From the NCBI RefSeq assembly GCF_002726155.1, contig NZ_PBSH01000039.1, forward strand, positions 124,001 through 188,000: a DNA stretch of 64,000 nucleotides. Reading direction: 5' to 3'. Source of the DNA: Alcanivorax sp. (GTDB lineage: Bacteria; Pseudomonadota; Gammaproteobacteria; Pseudomonadales; Alcanivoracaceae). The notes under the pieces were generated by a model that was not told the DNA's origin, did not search any database, and saw nothing but the letters and a program-made list of their open reading frames with translations. The position numbers and the translations under genes are program-made. Positions 44,446-52,849 of this stretch are shown here, piece after piece (position 1 is the first letter of the stretch; the number at the start of each line of letters is the position of its first letter).

Positions 44446-45063
44446 TCAGCGCGCCAGCAGGCTATGGGTCAGCATCATGGCGTTGTTCATGGGGGCGGCA
44501 TTGCGATGCAGCTTGGTGAGCAAGCTGGCGCCCAGCCACAGCTGGTACAGGTTGCCTGCCGTTTGGTGTGCCGGTTGCGGGGGCAGAGAGCCATCGGCGA
44601 TGGCTGCCTCTATGCAGTTGGCGATTCGCGCCATGACCTGGTCAGTGCCGTCGCGCAGAGTGATGCGCATGGCTTCAGACAGATCGGCGACTTCCGCGCT
44701 CAGCTTGACCACCAGGCAGTCGCGCAGGCCGGCCGGGCCGCAGTAGTTTTCCTGCCAGCCCTGCCAGTAACTCATCAGTCGGCTGATGGCCGGTGTGCCG
44801 TCATCGGCGAAGCGGGCATCCAGGTCTTGAATGTAGCTGGCAAAATAATCTTCCAGCAATGCCTGGCCAAATTGTTCTTTGGACTGGAAATAGTGGTAGA
44901 ACGAGCCTTTTGGCACGCCGGCGGCTTGCAGGATGGCACTCAAGCCGACGGAACTGAAACCGCGGGCAGCCAGAATGTCACGGCCCGTATCCAGCAGGTG
45001 CTGGCGGGTGTCACGGTGTTTGCCGGGCTGACGGATAGCGGTTTGCGTATTCATGGGCGGCAC
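44446..45063 (-). CDS. TetR-family regulator of the yqhD-like gene
   Basis: 205 residues. The helix-turn-helix LSAILQAAGVPKGSFYHYFQ (about 42-61) and the following SKEQFGQAL are of the AcuR/NemR-like TetR group. The C-terminal domain is helical. The NemR relatives sense electrophiles or aldehydes through cysteines; here Cys in the NYCGPAGLRDCLVVK stretch could serve, which is inference. It is autoregulated, judging by the operator 11 bases before its ATG, and it controls yqhD downstream. Confidence 0.9.
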   Translation of the reverse strand: MPPMNTQTAIRQPGKHRDTRQHLLDTGRDILAARGFSSVGLSAILQAAGVPKGSFYHYFQSKEQFGQALLEDYFASYIQDLDARFADDGTPAISRLMSYWQGWQENYCGPAGLRDCLVVKLSAEVADLSEAMRITLRDGTDQVMARIANCIEAAIADGSLPPQPAHQTAGNLYQLWLGASLLTKLHRNAAPMNNAMMLTHSLLAR

Positions 45064-45073
45064 TTTATCACCT

Positions 45074-45092
45074 AATTAGACCGGTCGTCTAG
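45074..45092. promoter_or_regulatory. TetR operator, tetR copy
   Basis: Same 19 bases as at 44371-44389. It lies 11 bases before the tetR start codon, consistent with autorepression. Confidence 0.85.
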
Positions 45093-46111
45093 TGGTGCGA
45101 CAGCACTGCGGGTTTGTCCATAAACAGGGCCGTGCGGATCAGGTCCACATAGATCTGCTCCTTGCCGCCATGGCTGAGCAATGACAGGACCTCGCCGTTA
45201 TTCAGGTTTAACTGAATCTGGCTGTTCAGGTAGCTGCGTTCGCCGGTGCTCAGTATCTGGTTGAGCTGAATGGATTCCACGTCCCTGAACGCAATGGTAC
45301 GGGGGCCATCGGGCAGGGTGATGATTTGTTCGCGACGATTGATGCTGGCCTGGCTGGTGCTGGATGCCAGCAGGTACAGGCCCACCAGGGTGAATGGGAT
45401 CGATAACATCAGGCTTTGCATCATGCCGCCCCATTCCAGTTGTTGAAACGGAGTATGGGCAACCATCAGCGCGTCGTAGAGGAAATACAGTTCCACGATC
45501 AGCCCGCCTTGCGGGGCGATGATAAAGCTCAAGCCCATGGCGCTGAGTATGCCGCTGCGCTTTACCTGTAGCCGGTCAGCCTTCACGGCCCGGATGCGCC
45601 CGGTCACAAAGTTACTGGCGTTACGGGTAGGGGCCGTCGCGTTGCGGTGCGCGCCGGGATCCAGCCTGAGTGAGGGAATGTCCTCCGGGCGGCTGGCCAG
45701 CCAGCGCTGCTCTTCCTTGTTCAGGGCATTACCGGAACGCGTCACTATGCCGAGCCCCAGCCCGGCCAGCGCGATGAACAGCACCAGGTTGCCGACCCAG
45801 GTACGCAGGAAGCTGCGTTGCAGCCGGGAGACGCCCGACTGCTGGGTAACCAGTATCTTGTCTAGGCCGGCACGGGCCTTTTCCAGGTGGGCAATCAACC
45901 AGCGGTCGTGGTCACTGAGGGTGGGTTTGGCCCGGGTCTGCGCAATACGGTTGCTGAGCTCCTGCTGCTTTTGTTGTTGCTTGAGCAGGTTTTCCTGCAT
46001 GCGGATCATGGCGTCCTGATGCATGCGCCAGTGGTCCTGGGCGGTGGAAACGGCGCCCCCCACAACCAGAGCAATAAAGGCGGCAATCAATAAACGGTAA
46101 ATCCATTTCAT
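45089..46111 (-). CDS. Membrane protein of unknown function with coiled coil
   Basis: 340 residues. A TM helix at about 5-23 is followed by a Gln-rich coiled coil (about 35-100), a second TM (about 110-130), a cytosolic or periplasmic loop, then hydrophobic segments (about 195-220 and 240-262) and a C-terminal beta-rich domain (ITLPDGPRTIAFRDVESIQL) that looks PH-like. No family is recognised. The ATG at 46111 begins the first helix; the ribosome site is weak. Its 3' end abuts the tetR operator. Confidence 0.7.
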   Translation of the reverse strand: MKWIYRLLIAAFIALVVGGAVSTAQDHWRMHQDAMIRMQENLLKQQQKQQELSNRIAQTRAKPTLSDHDRWLIAHLEKARAGLDKILVTQQSGVSRLQRSFLRTWVGNLVLFIALAGLGLGIVTRSGNALNKEEQRWLASRPEDIPSLRLDPGAHRNATAPTRNASNFVTGRIRAVKADRLQVKRSGILSAMGLSFIIAPQGGLIVELYFLYDALMVAHTPFQQLEWGGMMQSLMLSIPFTLVGLYLLASSTSQASINRREQIITLPDGPRTIAFRDVESIQLNQILSTGERSYLNSQIQLNLNNGEVLSLLSHGGKEQIYVDLIRTALFMDKPAVLSHH

Positions 46112-46267
46112 TATCTGCAGGTCCGTCGGCAGTGAGGGGCTCAAAGAGCAAAGAGTTGCGTATATTACAGGGTTGCCAACGCAGGGGTAGGGCAATGGAT
46201 GCTTGACCTTGTCGCGCGGGGATATGAGGCTTGCCGCCATACGGATCACTTAATTCAGGATGCTTTC

Positions 46268-47188
46268 ATGTCAGAACTGATTCTGCACCACTACACGCTG
46301 TCCCCGTTTTCCGAGAAAGCCCGCGCCATGTTGGGTTATGCCGGCTTGCAATGGCAGTCGGTCACTGTGGCGGAAATGCCACCGCGCCCCAAGTTGGCGC
46401 CGCTGGCCAGCGGCTACCGGAAAATTCCGGTGGCGCAGATTGGCGCTGATGTTTTTTGTGATACCCGCACCCTCAGCCGCGAAATTGCCCGGCTGAGCAA
46501 CAAGCCCGAGCTGGTGGTGGAGAATTGCAGTGAAGAGGTGCAGGCCTTTGTCCGTGAGGTGGACCTGGAGATATTCCTGGCCTCCATTGTCACGGCCGGG
46601 AATTTCACCCTGTTGCGCCGGGTGCTGAAAGAGTCGTCACTGCTGGATCTGGGGCGCCTGTTGCTGGACCGGATCAAGATGGGCAGCAAGTCGAAAGTGA
46701 AAGCCGACAGCCCACGGGAGATGCGTCGCAAGGTGGCCGCGCATCTGGATCATATGGAAACCCTGCTGACCGGGCATTTCCTGTTTGGTGATGCGCCCAA
46801 TGCCGGTGACTTTTCCGCCTATCACAGCCTCTGGTTTCGCCGTGATCTGGCCGGGCGAAATATTGCGGGCAGCCATCCGAAAGTGGAGGCCTGGATGAAC
46901 CGCATGCAAGCCTTCGGGCAGGGCACACGCAAGGATATCAGTGCGGATGAGGCGTTGGAGATCGCTCGCCAGGCTACGCCGCGGGCCCTGCCCGAACAGG
47001 TGGAGCAGACATCTTTGCTGGGTAAGGCAGTGCGAGTGGCACCGTCAGATTATGGCCGTGAGCCGGTGTTCGGTGAACTGTGTTATTGCGATGACCGCAC
47101 GCTGGTGGTTCGTCGCGATGATCCCGTGGTGGGGCAGATTCAAGTGCATTTTCCCCGCGACGGTTTTGTCCTTTCAAAAGCAGACTGA
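46268..47188 (+). CDS. Glutathione S-transferase with C-terminal extension
   Basis: 306 residues. The N-terminal thioredoxin-like domain (LILHHYTLSPFSEKARAMLG, residues 4-23) has the usual GST Ser/Tyr start, and the C-terminal all-helical domain follows (about 95-220). Beyond this lies an added tail of about 75 residues with short beta strands (FGELCYCDDRTLVVRRDDP), not found in ordinary GSTs. It is cytosolic; the substrate is unknown. A short VF530 gene follows 12 bases later, likely co-transcribed. Confidence 0.82.
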   Translation: MSELILHHYTLSPFSEKARAMLGYAGLQWQSVTVAEMPPRPKLAPLASGYRKIPVAQIGADVFCDTRTLSREIARLSNKPELVVENCSEEVQAFVREVDLEIFLASIVTAGNFTLLRRVLKESSLLDLGRLLLDRIKMGSKSKVKADSPREMRRKVAAHLDHMETLLTGHFLFGDAPNAGDFSAYHSLWFRRDLAGRNIAGSHPKVEAWMNRMQAFGQGTRKDISADEALEIARQATPRALPEQVEQTSLLGKAVRVAPSDYGREPVFGELCYCDDRTLVVRRDDPVVGQIQVHFPRDGFVLSKAD

Positions 47189-47200
47189 AGGGCCACGCAG

Positions 47201-47416
47201 ATGAGCCAACCGAACAATCCGTTGCATGGCATCACCCTGGAAACCGTGGTGACGCGCCTGGTTGAATACTATGGCTGGGACGAGCTGGGGGATCGCATTC
47301 GCATCAATTGTTTTATCAGCGATCCGTCAGTGAAGTCCAGCTTGAAGTTTCTGCGCAAAACACCCTGGGCGAGAGACAAGGTGGAAGCGTTATTCATCGA
47401 TACCTTCTCCGAATGA
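47201..47416 (+). CDS. VF530-family small DNA-binding protein (DUF2132)
   Basis: 71 residues that match the VF530 family throughout: [20 protein letters not shown], then [20 protein letters not shown] and [12 protein letters not shown]. Members are short helical proteins with proposed DNA-binding ability. It is co-transcribed with the upstream GST gene. Confidence 0.88.
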   Translation: MSQPNNPLHGITLETVVTRLVEYYGWDELGDRIRINCFISDPSVKSSLKFLRKTPWARDKVEALFIDTFSE

Positions 47417-47440
47417 ATCGCATCCAATTTAAGCTGCCAA

Positions 47441-47571
47441 GTAGGTCGAATTTACCCAAGGGCACAGAGAGCCTACTGGCGTAATCCGACATTAACCGTT
47501 TTCGCTATTGGTTCGGGCAGATGTCGGGTTACGGCTACGCCTCTCTGTGCCCTTGGGTGAACCCGACCTGC
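47441..47571. repeat. REP-like element with 51-bp inverted arms
   Basis: Left arm 47441-47492 (gtaggtcgaa...cccaagggcacagagag...cgtaatccgacat) and right arm 47521-47571 (atgtcgggttacg...ctctctgtgcccttgggtgaa...cgacctgc) are imperfect inverted copies around a 28-base centre. They match the repeats at 35439-35607. The element lies between convergent VF530 and NAT genes. Confidence 0.85.
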
Positions 47572-47617
47572 AAAATTCGCCTTGCCAGTACGGTTCTAAC
47601 ATGGGGAAAGGCACCGG

Positions 47618-48433
47618 TTAAAGCAGCGTCTTATCGGTCAGCGTAGTCTGCAGGTCTTGCTCCAGCCCGTGCAGATTAATCTGAAAAGTATCGGCTAGCA
47701 GGCGAGTCATCGCCTGTGGGTCGGTTATGTTTTGCTTGTCACTGCACCCGTCCGGGTAGCGTACCGTATAGAGCCCGTTCAAGAGCGTGTGACGGCACTC
47801 CACGTCGGTGCGCACGGCAATCAGGTTATTGACGAATTTGGACGCAGGATGGCAAGCCACATACCAGTTGGCCATTTCGAAATCGATGGGCCACTGCGTC
47901 ATCAGATCGAACCGGTACAACAGTCGCCAAACGCTGCCCAGCTGCACTTCAATACGGTAGTGATCGTTCTGGGGAAGAACACGAAAATTTTCCAGCGGAG
48001 TGCTTTGGGCTACCTGACTGTGCAGCCTTAACGGGGCTGTCGGTGTCATGCCTCCAAACCCTACGTCGCTCAAGTATTCCTCATCGTCGACCGTTACCAG
48101 CAACAACATATGCGAGCGGGGTGGCTGGGCGTCCTCCGGTTGGTTCCAGTAGACCCGGGCGGTAATGCCCCTCACGGTAAAGCCAAGCGCCGTCAGCACC
48201 GCCATAAACAGCACGTTGTTCTCGAAGCAGTAACCGCCACGACCTTGATGAATCAGCTTGTCTTCCAGGCTGGTCAGATCCAGAGGCACCGGCTTGCCCA
48301 GTAGCGGGTTCAGGTTTTCAAAAGTGATATTCAGCAGGTGGCATTGTTGCAAGGCGCGCAGGGTTGCCAGGGTGGGCGTGCGTTCACCGGTGTAACCGAC
48401 GCGTTGGCAGTAGGCATCCAGATCAAGAGGCAT
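47618..48433 (-). CDS. nhoA: Arylamine N-acetyltransferase
   Basis: 271 residues. The catalytic triad is Cys69 (RGGYCFENN), His108 (RSHMLLLV) and Asp123 (LSDVGFGG), with the Cys in its canonical position. The enzyme acetylates arylamines, hydroxylamines or hydrazines with acetyl-CoA in the cytosol. ATG at 48433 is chosen because CCGGAG lies 7 bases upstream and it places Cys at 69; another ATG lies seven codons earlier. It is monocistronic. Confidence 0.92.
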   Translation of the reverse strand: MPLDLDAYCQRVGYTGERTPTLATLRALQQCHLLNITFENLNPLLGKPVPLDLTSLEDKLIHQGRGGYCFENNVLFMAVLTALGFTVRGITARVYWNQPEDAQPPRSHMLLLVTVDDEEYLSDVGFGGMTPTAPLRLHSQVAQSTPLENFRVLPQNDHYRIEVQLGSVWRLLYRFDLMTQWPIDFEMANWYVACHPASKFVNNLIAVRTDVECRHTLLNGLYTVRYPDGCSDKQNITDPQAMTRLLADTFQINLHGLEQDLQTTLTDKTLL

Positions 48434-48676
48434 GGCAGGCTCCGGGTTCATCAACAGAAAAAGGGAGAGTACGGCCTCAACCCCGGTTGAGGTAAAGGGG
48501 GCAAAGGCGTATGACTTCGTCGCGGCCGCGATAACGTTCCGAATGCGATGGCGATGCTCACTTTATCGCCGCTTTCCGACCATTGGTAGCAATGGCTGCA
48601 CCAGCGTGGTTCGTGCTGGCTCCGCTGCGGCTTTCAGGGTGACATAATTCCGAAACGGACGTGAATCAGGTCACAG

Positions 48677-49864
48677 ATGTGTATGCGAAAAGTCGCTTCG
48701 AAATCCCCTGCGATTTACCGGTTGCTCGATTGGAAGGACAGCGAAAAATGCCTGCTGTTGTCGGTGTTACTGTTCATCTACATGTCCTTCTATCTGGTCT
48801 GGCATCTGGTCACCGCGTTTTTTACGGACTTCGGCGCGCAGTACGTTTCCCCGGCCGGGGCCGGGCAGCTTTCCTGGGTGCTGTTATTCAATTTGAGCGG
48901 CTATCTGCTGCTCATTTTCTGGGCTTCACTATTACGTAAGAGCCGGCGCCAATCGCCGCTGTTTGTGCACTGCTTTGTGCAGTTTTTTGGGGTCAGCTTT
49001 CTGTTGCTGGGCCTGATGTTCGGGCTTTATAGCCCGATCACGGGAATGGTATTGCTCGGCTCGCCCCTGGTGGGGTTCATCCTGTTTGGCTTCCGTCCAG
49101 TGATTTGGGGTTTCACCGTGAGCACCGTGATGGTGTTGTTGCTGTCCTGGCTGGCAGCCCGAGGTCACGATATTTACGCGTTGTATTTCCGTTCCGATCC
49201 GGCGGCCAAGGGCTCCCTGTCCTACTACTGGATCGCCAGTACTGTCGCCTTTTCGGTACCTTTCGTAGCGGGGGTGCTGACGTTGGTGTCCCTGCTGCTG
49301 CGCCGCTGGGTATACCGTGAAGCCCAGGTGCGCGCCATGGCCGTGCAGGACCCGCTTACGGGGCTGTCGAACCGGCGCGCCCTGTTTGACCAGTTTGCCC
49401 ATGAAATGGCGCGTGCCCGGCGCAGCGGGGAAGCGCTTTCCGTGTGTGTCATGGACCTGGATCATTTCAAACAGATCAACGACCGTCACGGGCATGCGGC
49501 AGGGGATGCGGTGCTGGTGCGAGTGGCAGAATTGTTGCGTGAATGCCTGCGCGAAACGGATCGCATAGGGCGTATTGGTGGCGAAGAGTTTGTACTGGTG
49601 TTGCCGGATACCGGCCACGAGGGAGCCAAAAAAGTGATCGAGCGGTGTCGCGTTGCCCTGGTTGGCACCCCGGTGATGCTTGATGTGGGGGAGTCGCTCA
49701 CCGTCAGTGCCAGCTTCGGGGTGGTCACTGCGCTTGCCGGCGAGCATGCCACGGAATCCCAACTGGTATCCCGTGCCGATGATGCGCTTTACCTGGCCAA
49801 GCAACGCGGGCGCAACCGGGTGGAATTCTGGTCATCGGCCATGCTCGAGGTGGCTACAGCCTGA
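48677..49864 (+). CDS. Membrane diguanylate cyclase (GGDEF)
   Basis: 395 residues. Six predicted N-terminal TM helices (to about residue 210), a MASE-like sensor, are followed by a GGDEF domain (about 225-390). The active site is GGEEF in RIGRIGGEEFVLVLPDTG, and the inhibitory I-site RETD lies five residues upstream. PLTGLSNRRAL and VMDLDHFKQINDRHGH are intact. It makes cyclic di-GMP with product feedback. There is no EAL domain. It is monocistronic. Confidence 0.93.
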   Translation: MCMRKVASKSPAIYRLLDWKDSEKCLLLSVLLFIYMSFYLVWHLVTAFFTDFGAQYVSPAGAGQLSWVLLFNLSGYLLLIFWASLLRKSRRQSPLFVHCFVQFFGVSFLLLGLMFGLYSPITGMVLLGSPLVGFILFGFRPVIWGFTVSTVMVLLLSWLAARGHDIYALYFRSDPAAKGSLSYYWIASTVAFSVPFVAGVLTLVSLLLRRWVYREAQVRAMAVQDPLTGLSNRRALFDQFAHEMARARRSGEALSVCVMDLDHFKQINDRHGHAAGDAVLVRVAELLRECLRETDRIGRIGGEEFVLVLPDTGHEGAKKVIERCRVALVGTPVMLDVGESLTVSASFGVVTALAGEHATESQLVSRADDALYLAKQRGRNRVEFWSSAMLEVATA

Positions 49865-49992
49865 CGTCTTGTCCCTGATTAACCAATTCCTGTCGCGTAA
49901 TGGCCGGGTGCTGTTCCTGTGCCCACTCTATGGTTGTTAATTGTGTACGCCATTTTCCGTGCCATCCAACAACAACATCGCGGCGGAGCATC

Positions 49993-51789
49993 ATGCAGCA
50001 ATACGTTTACGACATTGTGATCAATCATGGGCAGTTCTTTGATGGCAGTTGCCGGGACGGCAGTATCCGGCATCTGGGTATTCGTGATGGGCGCGTTGTC
50101 ACCATCAGTGATGTGCCGTTGCCTGACCATGCGGCGCCCAAAGTGTATGACGCCACCGGACAATGGGTCACGCCGGGCTTTATCGAAACCCATAGCCATT
50201 ACGATGCGGAAGTTATTGCCACGCCGTCACTGAAAGAGTCGGTGCGTCACGGGGTGACCTCGGTGCTGATCGGTTCCTGCTCGATCAGTATGATCAATGC
50301 CCAGCCGGAAGATTGCTCGGACCTTTTTACCCGGGTGGAAGCGGTGCCCCGTGAAGCGGTGTTACCGATTCTGGAAGAGAAAAAAACATGGCGTGACGCT
50401 GCCGGCTACCGGGGTTTTTATGACAAACAGCCGCTGGGGCCGAATGTGGGGTCCTTTGTGGGGCATTCCGATATTCGTGTGGCGGTCATGGGCCTGGAGC
50501 GGGCGACCTCCCCGGAAAAGCCCAGCGAAAAAGAATTGCAGGACATGGAGCGCTTGCTGGAAGAAGCGCTGGATGCCGGCTGTGTTGGCATGTCGCTGAT
50601 GACGACACGGCTGGACAAAGTAGACGGAGATCGAGCCTGGTCGCGGCCCTTGCCGTCCACCTATGCACGCTGGAACGAATTCAAACGGTTGTTCCGGATT
50701 CTGCGTCGCCGAAATGCGGTAATGCAGGGTGCTCCGGACGCGGTAAAAAAAGTGAATGTGGTGCGGTTCTTGTGGCAAGCCCACGGTCTTTTTCGTCGCC
50801 CCATGAAATGTTCCATGCTCACTGCTCTGGATCTCAAATCCAATCCCTGGCTTAACGTGGTGACGCGGTTGAGTGGTTTTGTTGCCAATAAAATATTGCG
50901 CGGCAATTTCCGTTGGCAAACACTGCCGGCGCCCTTCACCCTGCATCTCAGTGGGCTGAATGTGAATGCGTTTGAGGAATTTTCATCCGGTGAATTGCTG
51001 CGTGATTACAAGGATGAAGATGCCATGTACGCGAAGGTGGATGATCCCGATTTTCGCAAACTGTTCAAAAAGCACGTTAATGCCTTGTTCACCAAAGGGC
51101 TCTGGCACCGGGATTTCAGTGATTGCTGGGTGGTGGATTGCCCGGATGCATCCCTGATCGGAAAAAACTTTGAAGAAATCGGTGCGGTTGAAGGCAAGGA
51201 TGCGGTGGACGCCTACTTTGATTTGGCGGTGCAATATCGCAGCGATCTGCGCTGGAAAACCAATTACGGCAACCATCGGCCGGAGATCATGCACAAGCTG
51301 CTGGCGAGCCCGTATACCCATGTGGGCTTTGCCGATTCCGGTGCGCATCTGGAATCTATCGCCCAGTACAACTTCCCGCTGCGATTGCTGAAATATGTTC
51401 GTGATGCGGACGAAGCCGGGTTGCCCTTCATGAGTGTGGCAGAAGGCGTGAATGCGGTAACCGCGGATCTGGCGGACTGGTTTGGTTTGCAGGCGGGCAG
51501 CTTGCGTCAGGGTAGCCGGGCGGATGTGGTTATCGTGAATCCGCAAGGCTTGACCGATGAATTGGATGAAGTCACCTGGGCGCCGCTGGAAGGCACCTCG
51601 CTGAACCGCCTGGTGAAGCGCAACGATGACGCCGTGACGGCCACCATCATTAACGGCCGGGTGGCCTATGACCGTGTTCAGGGGTTTGACGATGAGTTGG
51701 GGCGTGAGCGGAATTTCGGGCAGTTTTTGTCGAATATGGACGTGAAGGCCCGGGTGAGCAGCGCCGAGCCCGGTTTGCAAACTGCCTGA
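49993..51789 (+). CDS. Amidohydrolase, N-acyl-D-amino-acid deacylase-like
   Basis: 598 residues. A composite beta-sandwich start (YDIVINHGQFFDGS) leads to the TIM barrel with metal motif ETHSHYDAE (near residue 75). VGHSDIRVAVMG and HVGFADSGAHLES (near 460) supply further ligands, and the sandwich returns at the end (SRADVVIVNPQGL). Enzymes of this group cleave D-aminoacyl or related amides. It lacks a signal peptide. The ATG at 49993 has a GGAG site. The substrate is uncertain. Confidence 0.85.
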   Translation: MQQYVYDIVINHGQFFDGSCRDGSIRHLGIRDGRVVTISDVPLPDHAAPKVYDATGQWVTPGFIETHSHYDAEVIATPSLKESVRHGVTSVLIGSCSISMINAQPEDCSDLFTRVEAVPREAVLPILEEKKTWRDAAGYRGFYDKQPLGPNVGSFVGHSDIRVAVMGLERATSPEKPSEKELQDMERLLEEALDAGCVGMSLMTTRLDKVDGDRAWSRPLPSTYARWNEFKRLFRILRRRNAVMQGAPDAVKKVNVVRFLWQAHGLFRRPMKCSMLTALDLKSNPWLNVVTRLSGFVANKILRGNFRWQTLPAPFTLHLSGLNVNAFEEFSSGELLRDYKDEDAMYAKVDDPDFRKLFKKHVNALFTKGLWHRDFSDCWVVDCPDASLIGKNFEEIGAVEGKDAVDAYFDLAVQYRSDLRWKTNYGNHRPEIMHKLLASPYTHVGFADSGAHLESIAQYNFPLRLLKYVRDADEAGLPFMSVAEGVNAVTADLADWFGLQAGSLRQGSRADVVIVNPQGLTDELDEVTWAPLEGTSLNRLVKRNDDAVTATIINGRVAYDRVQGFDDELGRERNFGQFLSNMDVKARVSSAEPGLQTA

Positions 51790-51801
51790 CCGTTGTCAGG
51801 T

Positions 51802-51827
51802 GTGGGAGCCCACCTGCGGGCTCCCAC
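51802..51827. terminator. REP-like hairpin between convergent genes
   Basis: A 10-bp perfect stem gtgggagccc/gggctcccac with a 6-nt loop (acctgc), 13 bases after the amidohydrolase stop. There is no T-run. The sequence resembles REP words seen at 9644-9706. Confidence 0.6.
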
Positions 51828-51849
51828 GAATCAGATTTGCGTTCCCGGG

Positions 51850-52740
51850 TTAGCCCATTTTTTCAAGCAAGCCATTCACGGCCTGGGCAAACTGCATCGG
51901 GGAATCCTCTTGCAAGAAATGCCCGCCCACCAATGTTTGATGCGGTTGCCCCTGCGCGCCGGGGACCCGTTCCTGCATGTACTTGTCCCCGCCACGGGTA
52001 ATCGGGTCGCCGTTGCTGAAGGTGGTCAGGAAGGGCTTTTTCCATTGCTCCAGAATTGTCCAGGCCGCCCGGTTGGCATCGCTGGCCGGATCGTTCGGTG
52101 TCACCGGCACCAGCTTGGGAAAGGCCCGCGCCCCGGCCTTGTATTTTCTGTTGGGAAACGGTGCGTCATAGGCGCGGATTTCGTCCGGGCCCAGTTTGCG
52201 GAAGGTCGCGGTATTCAGAATGCGGGAAATGGGCAGAACAGGGCTGTAGATCGCAAAGTTCTTCCACAGGTGAAACGCTTTTGGCGCCTGCTGATCGCCA
52301 GTGGGCAGCATGCCGTTGCCCACGACGATGGCGCGAAAGCGGGATTCGTTTTCAGCAGCCAGGCGCAGGCCAATCAGTGACCCCCAATCCTGGCAGACCA
52401 GCGTGATCTCGGTGAGATCCAGCTGATCAAGCAGCGATTTCACCCAATCCATGTGGCTCTGGTAACTGTAGGCATTGATATCGGTAGGCTTGTCTGATTT
52501 GCCGAAGCCGATCAGATCCGGGGCGATCACGCGATGGCCGGCGGCGGCACAGATGGGAATCATGTGCCGATACAGGTACGACCAGGACGGCTCCCCATGC
52601 AGCATCAGCACCGGTTTGCCGTCGGCGGGTCCCTCATCCACGTAGTGCATGCGTAACCCGCCCACATCCACGTAGTTCGGTTCGAAGGGGTAGTCGAGCA
52701 GTCGCTCGAAGCGGGAATCCGGGGTGCGCAGGTAATCCAT
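51850..52740 (-). CDS. Haloalkane dehalogenase, HLD-I type
   Basis: 296 residues of an alpha/beta hydrolase. The nucleophile is Asp118 in VCQDWGS, with the halide-binding Trp119 beside it. The oxyanion motif HGEPSWSYLY (49-58), the acid Asp245 in SNGDPITRG (after the seventh strand, as in subfamily I) and base His274 in GGHFLQED are all intact. It hydrolyses carbon-halogen bonds of haloalkanes to alcohols. It is cytosolic, without a signal peptide. An epoxide hydrolase is excluded by the Trp beside Asp and the HGEP motif. Confidence 0.9.
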   Translation of the reverse strand: MDYLRTPDSRFERLLDYPFEPNYVDVGGLRMHYVDEGPADGKPVLMLHGEPSWSYLYRHMIPICAAAGHRVIAPDLIGFGKSDKPTDINAYSYQSHMDWVKSLLDQLDLTEITLVCQDWGSLIGLRLAAENESRFRAIVVGNGMLPTGDQQAPKAFHLWKNFAIYSPVLPISRILNTATFRKLGPDEIRAYDAPFPNRKYKAGARAFPKLVPVTPNDPASDANRAAWTILEQWKKPFLTTFSNGDPITRGGDKYMQERVPGAQGQPHQTLVGGHFLQEDSPMQFAQAVNGLLEKMG

Positions 52741-52849
52741 GGTCGATCCTTGTCAGTACTGATAGCAACGTGTGTATAAGGAATACCAGTAGATGACAGG
52801 ATCGGCCATGTCGTTACAGGACAGTCTGGCTTTTCTTTAGGGGGCGCGC

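Noticed and set aside
51850..52740. Epoxide hydrolase
   Set aside because: Trp directly after the nucleophile Asp and the HGEP motif identify a dehalogenase.
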